This document shows positions 24,054 to 32,741 of a DNA stretch of 64,000 bases, one piece after another; the first letter of the stretch is position 1; the number at the start of each line of letters is the position of its first letter. A program made the position numbers and the translations under genes. This stretch comes from Oscillospiraceae bacterium. Lineage in GTDB: Bacteria > Bacillota > Clostridia > Oscillospirales > Oscillospiraceae. The notes under the pieces are model-generated. The model searched no databases. It was given only the letters and a program-made list of their open reading frames with translations, and was not told the DNA's origin. The stretch spans positions 1 to 64,000 of the forward strand of contig JAFTGE010000051.1 of the NCBI GenBank assembly GCA_017458085.1, in the 5' to 3' direction.

Positions 24054-25336
24054 TAATCCTTATACTCGAACATAAGATCGTACATACTCACGGTATCGCC
24101 GTCCTTAACGCCCTGTTCCTCCATGCGTTTGAAAACGCCGGCCTCACGAAGGACGCGGTCGAAATACATACGGCTTTCGTAGTCGGAGAAATTCACCGTT
24201 GCCACCAGCCGCTGGAGCCACGGCCCCTCTACGATCCACATATCATCAAAGTGCTCAATAGTCAGCTCACCCGAGGTATCGACCTTCGGCTCAGGCGGAA
24301 TATAATCGGCCTCAAAGCTGGCAATCGGCGGCAGCTCCGCCAGTCTCCCGGCGCACTCCTTGACAAGCTCCCGCGTACCCTCATGCGTTGCGGCGCTCAT
24401 AGCAAAGAAGCGATAGCCAAGAGCCTCCACATGTGTCCGGAGGCGATCGATATTTTCGCGCTCTTCACCCAGCAGATCGCACTTGTTGCCCACAACGATC
24501 TGCGGACGCTCGGCAAGCTCAGGGCTGTACTCACGAAGCTCGGCATTGATGGCCTCAAAGTCCTCCACGGGATTACGGCCCTCACTGCCGGAGACGTCCA
24601 CCAGATGCACCAGCAGGCGGCAGCGGTCAATATGCCGCAGGAAATCATGGCCCAGGCCCGCGCCCTCGGACGCGCCCTCGATAATGCCGGGGATATCAGC
24701 CATGACAAAAGAGACGCCCTCGTCCACATATACCACGCCCAGGTTGGGGAAAAGTGTGGTAAAGTGATAGTTCGCAATTTTCGGATGCGCCTTACTGACA
24801 ACAGACAGGAGCGTCGACTTACCCACGTTGGGGAAGCCTACCAAGCCCACGTCGGCCAGCAGCTTCAGCTCCAGCGTGATATCATGGCTCTCGCCGGGCA
24901 GACCGGGCTTGGCAAAGCGCGGCACCTGACGCGTGGGCGTGGCAAAATGCATATTGCCCCAGCCGCCGCGGCCGCCCTTGGCCGCGATCCAGTCCTCGCC
25001 GGTGGACATGTCATGCATGATGGCGCCTGTCTCGGTATCGCGCACAATGGTGCCGCGGGGAACCTTGATATACAGCGTCTCCCCATCCTTGCCATAGCAG
25101 CGCTTGCCGGACCCGTTTGCGCCGTTTCCGGCGACATATTTGCGCTTATAACGAAAATCCATCAGTGTGGACATATTGTCATCTACCGTGAAGACCACAT
25201 TCCCGCCGCGGCCCCCGTCGCCGCCGTCCGGACCGCCCGCCGCCACATACTTCTCGCGGTGGAAGGCCACGGCGCCGTCGCCGCCCTTTCCGGCATGCAC
25301 AGTGATGCGCGCCTTATCGACAAAAGATGAAGCCAT
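24053..25336 (-). CDS. obgE: GTPase ObgE/CgtA (ribosome assembly)
   Basis: The ATG at 25336 lies behind GGAGGGGAGGAG. The 427-residue protein has the Gly-rich Obg domain (~1-158, with GGPDGGDGGRGGNV), the GTPase domain with G1 GFPNVGKST, G3 DIPG and G4 NKCD, and a C-terminal OCT domain (~345-427). ObgE is an essential GTPase in 50S maturation and stress control. It follows rpmA and precedes vanZ, matching the conserved rplU-rpmA-obg order. Length and motifs are normal for Firmicutes that carry the OCT extension. Confidence 0.97.
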   Translation of the reverse strand: MASSFVDKARITVHAGKGGDGAVAFHREKYVAAGGPDGGDGGRGGNVVFTVDDNMSTLMDFRYKRKYVAGNGANGSGKRCYGKDGETLYIKVPRGTIVRDTETGAIMHDMSTGEDWIAAKGGRGGWGNMHFATPTRQVPRFAKPGLPGESHDITLELKLLADVGLVGFPNVGKSTLLSVVSKAHPKIANYHFTTLFPNLGVVYVDEGVSFVMADIPGIIEGASEGAGLGHDFLRHIDRCRLLVHLVDVSGSEGRNPVEDFEAINAELREYSPELAERPQIVVGNKCDLLGEERENIDRLRTHVEALGYRFFAMSAATHEGTRELVKECAGRLAELPPIASFEADYIPPEPKVDTSGELTIEHFDDMWIVEGPWLQRLVATVNFSDYESRMYFDRVLREAGVFKRMEEQGVKDGDTVSMYDLMFEYKD

Positions 25337-25411
25337 AGAAGCTCCTCCCCTCCAATAAAAACGATCAGACAAATGAAACAGGCCGGACTGCTGTCCGGCC
25401 TGACTGGTCAC

Positions 25412-25675
25412 TTACTGCGCGATTTCTTCGTAAACAGAGACCTTCTTGCGGTCCTTGCCCATGCGCTCGAACTTCACGGTGCCGTCCACGAGGGAGAACA
25501 GAGTGTCGTCCTTACCCTTACCAACATTGGTACCCGGGTGGATCTTCGTTCCGCGCTGTCTGACAAGGATATTGCCGGCCAGGACAAACTGTCCGTCGGC
25601 TCTCTTGGCGCCAAGACGCTTAGACTCACTGTCGCGGCCGTTCTTGGTAGAACCCATACCTTTTTTATGTGCCAT
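25412..25675 (-). CDS. rpmA: 50S ribosomal protein L27
   Basis: The 87-residue protein starts directly with [16 protein letters not shown]. It therefore lacks the ~9-residue N-terminal extension that the protease Prp removes in many Firmicutes. In agreement, no prp gene lies between rplU and rpmA; the gap is only 39 bp. L27 reaches into the peptidyl-transferase centre of the 50S subunit. AGGAGG precedes the ATG. The gene is second in the rplU-rpmA-obgE-vanZ operon. Confidence 0.98.
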   Translation of the reverse strand: MAHKKGMGSTKNGRDSESKRLGAKRADGQFVLAGNILVRQRGTKIHPGTNVGKGKDDTLFSLVDGTVKFERMGKDRKKVSVYEEIAQ

Positions 25676-25714
25676 TCGGTTTCTCCTCCTTCTGTCAAAA
25701 TCAGTTGCGGAAAA

Positions 25715-26029
25715 TCAGGCGTTGATCGCTTCGATCTGAACCTTGGTGTAGGGCTGTCTGTGGCCCTGCGTTCTGCGGTAACCCTTTTTGGGCTTCATCT
25801 TGTAGACGCGGACCTTGGCGCCCTTGCCGTTCTTAACGACGTTGGCACTGACGGAAGCGCCCTCGATCACGGGTGCGCCGAACTTGGCGTCCTCGCCATC
25901 GATCACAGCCAGAACCTGGTCGAACTTAACAGCCTCGCCAGCCGCGGCATCGAGCTTCTCAACGAAGATCACGTCGCCCTCGGCCACACGGTACTGCTTG
26001 CCGCCGGTCACGATGATAGCATGCTTCAT
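25715..26029 (-). CDS. rplU: 50S ribosomal protein L21
   Basis: The 104-residue protein begins [16 protein letters not shown] prefer the ATG at 26029 over that at 26035 because the GGAGG Shine-Dalgarno is 8 bp upstream of the former and only 2 bp from the latter. The C-terminal [14 protein letters not shown] motif is the L21 signature. It is first in the operon, behind a strong promoter and a ~90-nt leader that may fold into an autoregulatory L21-type leader. Confidence 0.98.
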   Translation of the reverse strand: MKHAIIVTGGKQYRVAEGDVIFVEKLDAAAGEAVKFDQVLAVIDGEDAKFGAPVIEGASVSANVVKNGKGAKVRVYKMKPKKGYRRTQGHRQPYTKVQIEAINA

Positions 26030-26035
26030 GAACAT

Positions 26036-26108
26036 TTCCTCCCTCTTTACAGGACTCGCTCTTGAGGTGGAGGTCTAACCTCATCTTACTTACCCCTTCA
26101 ATGCGGCT
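26036..26108 (-). ncRNA. Possible L21-type ribosomal leader of rplU
   Basis: The 5' untranslated region is about 75-80 nt and contains a short hairpin, TGAGGT / ACCTCA on the minus strand, before the ribosome site. Position and length fit the L21 leader seen upstream of rplU in Firmicutes. I cannot verify the covariance model. Confidence 0.4.
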
Positions 26109-26113
26109 CAAAT

Positions 26114-26142
26114 AGAATACCACGTGCAGGCAGCAATGTCAA
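26114..26142 (-). promoter_or_regulatory. Strong sigma-A promoter of rplU
   Basis: TTGACA (26137-26142) and TATTCT (26114-26119) are separated by 17 bp on the minus strand. Confidence 0.9.
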
Positions 26143-26189
26143 CAATTTTTAGATTAAATTTTCGTCTTTTTTACCAATGCTTTCCTGCG

Positions 26190-27488
26190 TTAACCAACAG
26201 GCTCAATACTGTCGTCGACCAGCAAGGGTTCACCGTTCAAGCCGCTCTCACTGAGATAGAACACATGTGCGCCGTCAGCGTCCCGATAGCTGAGCTTCAG
26301 GTTCGGCATCCCCTCAGGAATCAGGGTGACAAGCTGCACGGCGGCATCATCCATTGCGCTGCAGCCCCAGAGCAGTCCCTGATTATAGAAGAAGGTGGAA
26401 TACTCAACCAGGGAGATCTGAACATCTCTCACCGAGCCGTCGGCCACCAGATAATACGTGTACCCCTCATCGAAGACCTTGATCATGTCAATAATTTCCG
26501 TGCTGCCGTCGACCATATCCGCCTCGGCCAGAACGCGAAAGCTGCCAGTGCCCATGTTGGTGGGAAGATAGCGGGCATCGAGATACTCCGTCAACTGTTC
26601 ATACGGGATCACAAAAGAAACCAGTCCGTCGGCATAAGAGCTGATCTCATACAGATCGGAGACGACCGTCAAGCCGTCGTAGCCCAGGAACCAGGAGCCG
26701 TCGCGCAGCAGCGAAGAAAAAGCGCTGTCATAGTCTGCGGGATCGACAAAGCCATCGATCTGCGACTGAATGGTTTCGTCTGTCTGGGCAAGCGCTGCCA
26801 TGCGGTCCGTCAGGTACGCTTTGAACGCAGGCTCGTCTGCGCTCAGATCCGAAAGACTCAATACCACGCCCGTGGACGGGTCAAAGTTGTAGTAACGGGC
26901 GCTGTACATGCCGTGGGCACCGCCGGTATAGGTGTAATCGTTATAGCATACGGTCAGGACCCGGTTGTCATTGCGGACAACCGTTGCCGTACGGTCAGCC
27001 GTGTATTCATAGCTGGGATATTCCATCTGGGATTCCACCATGAAGATGTAGTTATCCTCCGCCATGGTCAGCATGTTGTTGTAGCCGGTGCCGTAACCGT
27101 CGCCAAAATCGTCGCCGGTATAATACGCCTCATCAAGCACCGCCAGATACTCGTTGATGGCCTGCGCAGCAGCCGGTGCGGTTTCGCTGATCACGCGCGG
27201 GGTATCATAGGAAAAGCGGAGGATCAGCGTCTCTCCGTTCTGCGGGTCATAGGCCTCCAGCTCTGTTTTCTCTACGGTAACGATCAGGTTTCCTTCCGCC
27301 TCCGGCGCAGGGGTATCCTTGGGCTGCGCCTCCGGTGTGGCAGGAACGTCGTCCTCCGGCTGCGGCACAGGCTCCGCGCTCGGCTCGGACGTGGGTATGG
27401 GCGGGAGCTCGACCTTTCCCGCTGCCTGGCAGGCACAGAGGCCCAGGCACAGCGTCAGGATTAAAAGAATAGAAATCAACTTCTTCAT
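26190..27488 (-). CDS. Lipoprotein with DUF4163/DUF3298 (RsiV-like) ectodomain
   Basis: Of three clustered ATGs I choose 27488 because AAAGG is 9 bp upstream. The signal peptide ends in the lipobox GLCAC (Cys ~20). A Pro/Glu/Thr-rich linker follows (~25-70), then an ectodomain with TYTGGAHGMYSARYYNFD. This is the hallmark of the DUF3298 domain found in the lysozyme-sensing anti-sigma factor RsiV and in PdaC. Here there is no cytoplasmic anti-sigma part, so it is probably a cell-surface binding or sensing protein, possibly for peptidoglycan or lysozyme. It is transcribed with the CYTH and DUF1653 genes in the order DUF1653-CYTH-lipoprotein. Confidence 0.75.
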   Translation of the reverse strand: MKKLISILLILTLCLGLCACQAAGKVELPPIPTSEPSAEPVPQPEDDVPATPEAQPKDTPAPEAEGNLIVTVEKTELEAYDPQNGETLILRFSYDTPRVISETAPAAAQAINEYLAVLDEAYYTGDDFGDGYGTGYNNMLTMAEDNYIFMVESQMEYPSYEYTADRTATVVRNDNRVLTVCYNDYTYTGGAHGMYSARYYNFDPSTGVVLSLSDLSADEPAFKAYLTDRMAALAQTDETIQSQIDGFVDPADYDSAFSSLLRDGSWFLGYDGLTVVSDLYEISSYADGLVSFVIPYEQLTEYLDARYLPTNMGTGSFRVLAEADMVDGSTEIIDMIKVFDEGYTYYLVADGSVRDVQISLVEYSTFFYNQGLLWGCSAMDDAAVQLVTLIPEGMPNLKLSYRDADGAHVFYLSESGLNGEPLLVDDSIEPVG

Positions 27489-27538
27489 TTTCATCATCCT
27501 TTCAGCATTAAAGACGTAAAGCGGAAATGTTTGTTCCC

Positions 27539-28042
27539 TCAAAAAACGTCTTCATCAGGCACAGCCTTCGACAGTGCCGCATTGGTGTAACGTTTATCAT
27601 CGCTGATCTCCCGTAGGATCCGAACGCCGGTCGGGAAAGAAAAACTTTGCGCCTCGTCGTTCAGCTCAATTTCCATGATCGCCTGTCGCTGCCAGAAGGG
27701 GAACACATCGATTTCCCAGGTAAACGTTGCGTCCCTCAGGCAATAACGGCGCTTTCGGATGGGGCGCCGCGCGGGATCGGCACGCCGGAGCAGGACCTCA
27801 TAGTCCGCTTCGGTGATCTCCCTTTCTTCTTCATATCGGCGGACATTGCTGACCTTGCGCTTAACGGTATGCGTGTAAACGCAGCAGTCAGGCCACCGGC
27901 GGCAGCGCACGCGCTCAGTCGTGCCTTTTTCTCCCAGCAGATAGGTCTGCACGATCTCCGAGCCGTCAAGCGCTTGCAGGAACTCCGGCTCCGGCATGGC
28001 GATCAGAAACCGGCGCTCGATCTCAAAGCCATTGATGTTCAT
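27539..28042 (-). CDS. CYTH-domain protein (triphosphate tunnel family)
   Basis: The 167-residue protein starts with EIERRFLI, the ExExK-type strand of the triphosphate tunnel fold. Further acidic/basic strands follow, including RYEEEREITEADYEVLL, KRRYCL and AIMEIELN. CYTH enzymes act on nucleoside triphosphates, thiamine triphosphate or inorganic triphosphate with divalent metal. The last Lys of the ExExK signature is replaced by Arg here. Its start overlaps the DUF1653 stop by 4 bp (ATGA), so they are coupled. The substrate is not predictable. Confidence 0.8.
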   Translation of the reverse strand: MNINGFEIERRFLIAMPEPEFLQALDGSEIVQTYLLGEKGTTERVRCRRWPDCCVYTHTVKRKVSNVRRYEEEREITEADYEVLLRRADPARRPIRKRRYCLRDATFTWEIDVFPFWQRQAIMEIELNDEAQSFSFPTGVRILREISDDKRYTNAALSKAVPDEDVF

Positions 28043-28299
28043 GCTTTCTCTCCGTGGCCTGCAACGCTCTCAATCTCCAACAGCTGAAAACGGTACTCCT
28101 GCTGACAATTGGGATATTTCTCCCGGTCCACCGGGCTGAGAAACATTACTTTCGGGCGAATCCATAGCGAGCCGTCACCATAGAGTTTACGGTAAACGAC
28201 ATACTCTTCCCCTGTCTCTGAGTGACGGGCGATGTCTTCAACCAGATAGCAGTCACCCTTGAAATGGCGGTAAACCCGTTTGAGTAGAAGCTCCTGCAT
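28039..28299 (-). CDS. DUF1653 family protein
   Basis: The 86-residue protein has the DUF1653 pattern: RVYRHFKGDCYLVEDIARHSETGEEYVVYRKLY, recognised here as YRHFKG, then HSETGE and VVYRKLYGDGSLW, and a PxxMFLSPVDREKYP-like segment. The fold is SH3-like and the function unknown. The ATG at 28299 has AAAGGGAA upstream. Because its frame extends further upstream into the EamA gene region, the shorter start was chosen for its ribosome site. It is the first gene of a coupled set with the CYTH protein. Confidence 0.85.
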   Translation of the reverse strand: MQELLLKRVYRHFKGDCYLVEDIARHSETGEEYVVYRKLYGDGSLWIRPKVMFLSPVDREKYPNCQQEYRFQLLEIESVAGHGEKA

Positions 28300-28312
28300 A
28301 CCAGTTCCCTTT

Positions 28313-29191
28313 CTAGATAAGTTTCTTTCCGCGAAACGGTCTTGCCTCAGACAGAAGCACCGCGGCAAAAATCAGCACAAAACCAAAAGCGATTTTGCCC
28401 GTGAGCTGTTCATGGTAAAACAGCACAGATATAATCACGCCGAACACGGCCTCCAAAGTCATCAGCATGGCTGCCGTAGAGGATGGCGTATACTTCATGC
28501 CCCAGGCCTGGAGGAAGAAGCAGACCGCCGTGCACATCACGCTCAGATAGGCAATGTTCAGCCACGCGCCGACGGAAACATGAACCGGCGGCTGCTCAAA
28601 GGCCAGCGCCCCGGCCCAGCAGATCACGGCTGCGGTCACAAACTGGATGGCGGCAATGAGAGACGCCTCCCCACTGTCGCTGTAATTTTCCATGGTAATG
28701 ATCTGCAATGAGTAGAACACACCGCAGGCCAAAGTCAGCAGGTCGCCACGGTTTAATTCCGTCAGCCCCTCGCCCAGAGAAACAAAGCCAATCCCCGTAA
28801 CACACAGTATTGCCGCCAGGATATTGGACGCACCCGGCCGGCGATGATAGATTGCCCAGGCCAGAAAGGGTGTCAGCACACAGTAGGTGGCCGTGAGAAA
28901 GGCGTTTTTTCCCGGCGTCGTGTATACCAGGCCATAGGTCTGCACAATATAGGCCGTGGCAAGAAACACGCCCATAATCACGCTCCCCCGCACACAGCGA
29001 CGCGAGACAGTCTTCAGGTGTCTGCCGGCCACGGCCAGCATAATCAGCGCCGAGACTGTAAAGCGGATCGCCAGCACCCACAGCGTTCCCACGCTGCCCA
29101 GCGCGTTTTTTAGAATAACAAAGGACGTGCCCCATATGATCGCCGTAAAGAGCAGGGCCAGCCTGCCGAGCAGCGGATAGTTCTTATTCAT
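28313..29191 (-). CDS. EamA/DMT-family transporter
   Basis: The 292-residue protein has ten predicted membrane helices in two EamA repeats. The motifs are AIIWGTSFVILKNAL at the start, the helix-end pattern YTTPGKNAFLTATYCVLTPF and, in the second half, KYTPSSTAAMLMTLEAVFGVI. Members export amino acids, nucleosides or other metabolites across the inner membrane. The gene starts 3 bp after the pcrA stop, so read-through from pcrA is likely. The DUF1653 gene follows 13 bp downstream. The substrate is unknown. Confidence 0.9.
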   Translation of the reverse strand: MNKNYPLLGRLALLFTAIIWGTSFVILKNALGSVGTLWVLAIRFTVSALIMLAVAGRHLKTVSRRCVRGSVIMGVFLATAYIVQTYGLVYTTPGKNAFLTATYCVLTPFLAWAIYHRRPGASNILAAILCVTGIGFVSLGEGLTELNRGDLLTLACGVFYSLQIITMENYSDSGEASLIAAIQFVTAAVICWAGALAFEQPPVHVSVGAWLNIAYLSVMCTAVCFFLQAWGMKYTPSSTAAMLMTLEAVFGVIISVLFYHEQLTGKIAFGFVLIFAAVLLSEARPFRGKKLI

Positions 29192-29193
29192 GT

Positions 29194-31572
29194 CTACGCC
29201 TGTTCCTTTTTCATATGCGCCGCCGCAGCACGCAGCATCAGCTTCTTTACGCCAATGGTGTCAAAATGAATCTCCACCAGAAAATCGCCGCCCATGGGCG
29301 TCATCTTTGCGATCTCACCGCTACCAAAGGCGGTATGCCGCACGCGATCGCCGACCGTGTAATCCGCAGGCGGGGCGCTCTTGTCTGCCGGCGCTGCAAA
29401 GCTTTTGCGCTGCGGCGATGTGCTGTCCTGCCAGGGTGACTTATAGGCAAAGCCCAGGTCATGGCTGCGTTCGGTGAATCCGTAGTTTTTTGGAACACTT
29501 TTTTTGATGTGCTCCTCCGGAATCTCAAACACGAAACGTGAGACTCGATTGGCCGTGGTCCGGCCAAAGAGCATGCGGTTATGGGCGGAGGTCATGTACA
29601 GCTTTTCCTTTGCCCTCGTAATGGCAACATAGCAAAGGCGGCGTTCTTCCTCCATTTCTTCCGGCTCACCGATGGCGCGGATACCGGGAAAGATCGTCTC
29701 CTCCATGCCCACCAGAAATACCGTGGGGAACTCCAGGCCCTTGGCGCTGTGGATGGTCATGAGCACGACGCAGTCTGCGTCTGCGTCATAGTTGTCCATA
29801 TCCGTATACAGCGCAACGTTTGCCAGATACCCTTCCAGCGTAGTATCCCCGGATTCCTTCATATAAGTCAGGATGCTGGTTTTGATCTCGCGCACGTTCT
29901 CGGCGCGGGCGGTATCCTCGGTGGTGTTTTTCTCCTCCAGCGCGCGGACATAGCCCGTCTTCTCCAGCAGCTCATCCAGCAGCTCATCCGGGCCGTGGGC
30001 GGTTGAAAAAGCCTTCAGCTCACGGATCATATTGGCAAACAGACGCAGCTTCACCGCCGAGCGCTGAAGCTGGGGAATTTGATCGGCAGCGAGCAGCACG
30101 TCAAACATAGACTGCCCTCTGTCGCGGGCAAGCTCCGCCACCGTCTCGACCGTCCTTACACCGATGCCGCGGGGCGGTACGTTGATAATCCGCGTCAGGC
30201 GCAGATCGTCAGACGGAGAGGAGATCACGCTTAAATACGCCAGCACGTCCTTGACCTCAGCCCGGTCAAAGAAGCGCGTACCGCCAATGATACGGTACGG
30301 AATGCCGCTGCGCTTGAAGGCATATTCAAATTGGTTGGACTGCGCGTTCATGCGATAGAGCACCGCGTGATCGCGCCAGTTGGCTCCGCGGCCGTAATCG
30401 CCCAGAATCACCGAGGCCACATACTGCGCCTCATCGTTCTGGTCGTCGGCAAAATAATGGGTCAGCAGCTCTCCTCCGTTTTTGTTGGTCCACAGTGCCT
30501 TCCCTTTACGTCGGTAATTATTGCTGATGACAGCGTTGGCCGCATCAAGGATGTGGGAAGTGCTGCGGTAATTCTGCTCAAGCCGTATCACCCGGCAGCC
30601 CTTATACTGGTCTTCAAAGTCCAGAATATTTTCAATCGTTGCGCCGCGGAATTTATAGATACTCTGGTCATCGTCACCCACCACACAGATGTTGCCCCAG
30701 CCCCCGGCCAGCAGTGAACTGAGCCGGTATTGCAGGCGATTGGTGTCCTGATACTCGTCAATGAGCACATACTGAAAGCGCCGCTGCCAGTGTTCCCGCA
30801 CATCGCTGTTATCCTCCAGCAAGCGCACGGTGTTAAAAATCAGGTCGTCAAAATCCATCGCGTTGGCCGTGAAGCTGCGCCGGGTATACTCGGAATAGAT
30901 AGAACCGATCTGCTTACGGCGGATATCCCCGGAGGCGTCGGCCCGGGCCTTGTATTCTGCGGCTGTCATCCCCGCGTCTTTGGCGCGGCTGATCTCCCCC
31001 AGTACACTCTTGGGCGCGTAGACTTTCTCGTCCAGATCCATGTCTTTAAGGATATGCTTGAGCAGGCTCAGGCTGTCAGAGGTATCATAAATCGTAAAGC
31101 TGCCCGTATACCCCAAACGCTCGGCGTCCCGGCGCAGAATCCGCACGCAGGCAGAATGAAAGGTACAGGCCCAGATATCCTGCGCCTGCTCACCCAGCAT
31201 CTGCTCCAGTCGGTCCTTGAGTTCGCCTGCCGCTTTGTTGGTAAAGGTGATGGCGAGAATACGCCAGGGCGCCACGGGATCGAGCGCCGCAAGCGCCTTC
31301 GCTCTTTCACCGCCCGCGCGCAGGATAGCCAGCTGTGTCTCACCGGCATCCTCCGGGATATCCTCACAATCTCCGGCACGGCCGTATTTTAAGAGCTTGG
31401 CAATGCGGTTGATGAGGACGGTAGTCTTTCCGCTGCCTGCTCCCGCCAGGATCAGCAACGGCCCTTCGGTCGCCAGCACCGCCTCCTGCTGCATGGGGTT
31501 GAGCTTTTCAAAATCGCTGAGAACCACATCACGGACCGCTTCTATATATTGTTTTTCAAAATCAGTCATCAT
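29194..31572 (-). CDS. pcrA: ATP-dependent DNA helicase PcrA/UvrD
   Basis: The ~792-residue SF1A helicase shows motif I GAGSGKT, motif II DEYQDTN, GDDDQSIYKFRGA, EQNYRST, motif V TIHSAKGLEFPTVF and motif VI VAITRAKEKLY. The C-terminal ~50 residues form the Tudor-like RNA-polymerase-binding domain typical of PcrA (VGDRVRHTAFGSGEIAKM). It unwinds DNA 3' to 5' in repair and in clearing RecA and RNA polymerase. Two adjacent ATGs (31572 and 31569) lack a Shine-Dalgarno and fall about 7 bp after a promoter-like -10, so a leaderless transcript is possible. Confidence 0.93.
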   Translation of the reverse strand: MMTDFEKQYIEAVRDVVLSDFEKLNPMQQEAVLATEGPLLILAGAGSGKTTVLINRIAKLLKYGRAGDCEDIPEDAGETQLAILRAGGERAKALAALDPVAPWRILAITFTNKAAGELKDRLEQMLGEQAQDIWACTFHSACVRILRRDAERLGYTGSFTIYDTSDSLSLLKHILKDMDLDEKVYAPKSVLGEISRAKDAGMTAAEYKARADASGDIRRKQIGSIYSEYTRRSFTANAMDFDDLIFNTVRLLEDNSDVREHWQRRFQYVLIDEYQDTNRLQYRLSSLLAGGWGNICVVGDDDQSIYKFRGATIENILDFEDQYKGCRVIRLEQNYRSTSHILDAANAVISNNYRRKGKALWTNKNGGELLTHYFADDQNDEAQYVASVILGDYGRGANWRDHAVLYRMNAQSNQFEYAFKRSGIPYRIIGGTRFFDRAEVKDVLAYLSVISSPSDDLRLTRIINVPPRGIGVRTVETVAELARDRGQSMFDVLLAADQIPQLQRSAVKLRLFANMIRELKAFSTAHGPDELLDELLEKTGYVRALEEKNTTEDTARAENVREIKTSILTYMKESGDTTLEGYLANVALYTDMDNYDADADCVVLMTIHSAKGLEFPTVFLVGMEETIFPGIRAIGEPEEMEEERRLCYVAITRAKEKLYMTSAHNRMLFGRTTANRVSRFVFEIPEEHIKKSVPKNYGFTERSHDLGFAYKSPWQDSTSPQRKSFAAPADKSAPPADYTVGDRVRHTAFGSGEIAKMTPMGGDFLVEIHFDTIGVKKLMLRAAAAHMKKEQA

Positions 31573-31579
31573 GTTTTGG

Positions 31580-31608
31580 ATTGTACCACATTCCATGCTC
31601 CGGCACAA
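31580..31608 (-). promoter_or_regulatory. Promoter placing the pcrA start near +1
   Basis: On the minus strand TTGTGC (31603-31608) and TACAAT (31580-31585) are 17 bp apart. Only 7 bp separate the -10 from the first ATG. Confidence 0.5.
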
Positions 31609-31624
31609 GAACCGAAACTGATAA

Positions 31625-31653
31625 TTGACATTTTTCACGGCGCCGAGTATTCT
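31625..31653 (+). promoter_or_regulatory. Sigma-A promoter of the GH25 gene
   Basis: TTGACA (31625-31630) and TATTCT (31648-31653) are separated by 17 bp. Confidence 0.85.
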
Positions 31654-31693
31654 GATAACACTACGAACAAACGGGATGGAGAACGATCAGGTA

Positions 31694-32698
31694 ATGAGCA
31701 AGAAAGACACACCGCCATCGGAGGGTAAGCGCATGCCCAGGTGGAAACGCGTACTGATTTTGGCGCTGCCCTGCCTTCTTTTGCTGATCTCGGCCCTCGT
31801 TGTCATTCCGCAGATGCTCCGATTGTCGGGGGACGTGCCTGTGGAGGCGACCCCGACACCGCCCCCAGCGCCTGCCTCTACGCCGCATCCGGTGCTCACG
31901 CCTTCCCCTGTGCTGGAAACCCGCGCGCCTACGCCGGAGCCGGTTTCCATGGAGGAAGCTGTACAGGACACCCACTGGCGGGAGATTGACGGCGAGACTT
32001 ATTATTTTATCAACGACAGCCAGGTACTCACCGGCTTGCGGCAGATTGAGGGCAAGCTGTACTATTTCAACATGTACGGCCAGAAGGCGGACGCACTGGG
32101 CATTGACGTTTCCTATTACAACAAGGGCATCAACTGGCCCGCCGTCAAGGCCCAGGGGATCGACTTTGCCATTCTGCGCGCCTCCTACCGCGGCTGGGAG
32201 ACGGGGCTTTTATGGGATGACAGCTGCTTTGCGCAAAATCTCCAGGGCGCTATGTCCGCCGGAGTCGACGTAGGCGTCTATGTCTACTCTACCGCTGTCA
32301 CACCTGTTGAGGCCGTACAGGAAGCCAATATGCTGCTGGATCGTTTGCATGGCGTCAAACTGGAATGCCCTATTTTCTTCGACACGGAGCAGTCCGGCGA
32401 TTATCCCAACGGACGCGCGGATCGGCTGAGCAAGGCCCAGCGAGCCGCGATTGTACATGCCTTTTGCGCCACGGTTCAAAGCCACGGTTATGATGCGGGT
32501 GTGTATTCCGGACTGAACTTCTTTAAAAACCACATCAATTACCCCACGCTTTCCCGTTACACTACCTGGCTCGCCAATTACACGAGCTTTAACCGCCTGC
32601 CGAACTTTGACCGGCCCTACGACATGTGGCAGTTTACCGACCACGGCGCGGTCAATGGCATACGCGGCCTTGTGGATATGAACGTGATTTATAACTAA
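31694..32698 (+). CDS. GH25 lysozyme-like muramidase with cell-wall-binding repeats
   Basis: The 334-residue protein has a single membrane anchor (~residues 16-38). A Pro/Thr-rich linker (~45-80) is followed by two choline-binding-type repeats, WREIDGETYYFINDSQVLTG and IEGKLYYFNMYGQK, and a GH25 domain (~120-334). GH25 motifs are ALGIDVSYYNKGINWPAV, IFFDTEQSG with the catalytic Asp/Glu pair, and MWQFTDHG. It should cleave the MurNAc-GlcNAc bond outside the membrane. The start at 31694 has GGAG 12 bp upstream; an ATG at 31676 is possible but lacks a site. It has its own promoter and is divergent from pcrA. Confidence 0.88.
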   Translation: MSKKDTPPSEGKRMPRWKRVLILALPCLLLLISALVVIPQMLRLSGDVPVEATPTPPPAPASTPHPVLTPSPVLETRAPTPEPVSMEEAVQDTHWREIDGETYYFINDSQVLTGLRQIEGKLYYFNMYGQKADALGIDVSYYNKGINWPAVKAQGIDFAILRASYRGWETGLLWDDSCFAQNLQGAMSAGVDVGVYVYSTAVTPVEAVQEANMLLDRLHGVKLECPIFFDTEQSGDYPNGRADRLSKAQRAAIVHAFCATVQSHGYDAGVYSGLNFFKNHINYPTLSRYTTWLANYTSFNRLPNFDRPYDMWQFTDHGAVNGIRGLVDMNVIYN

Positions 32699-32741
32699 AC
32701 CGATAAAGCGGCGCCGCATTTGCGGCGCCGCTTTATCGGTT
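32698..32741. terminator. 21-bp perfect palindrome between convergent genes
   Basis: Two perfect 21-nt arms (32698-32718 and 32721-32741) with a 2-nt loop begin at the last base of the GH25 stop and reach into the stop of the opposing gene. A GC-rich core but no long U-tract is seen. It is probably a bidirectional terminator. Confidence 0.75.
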
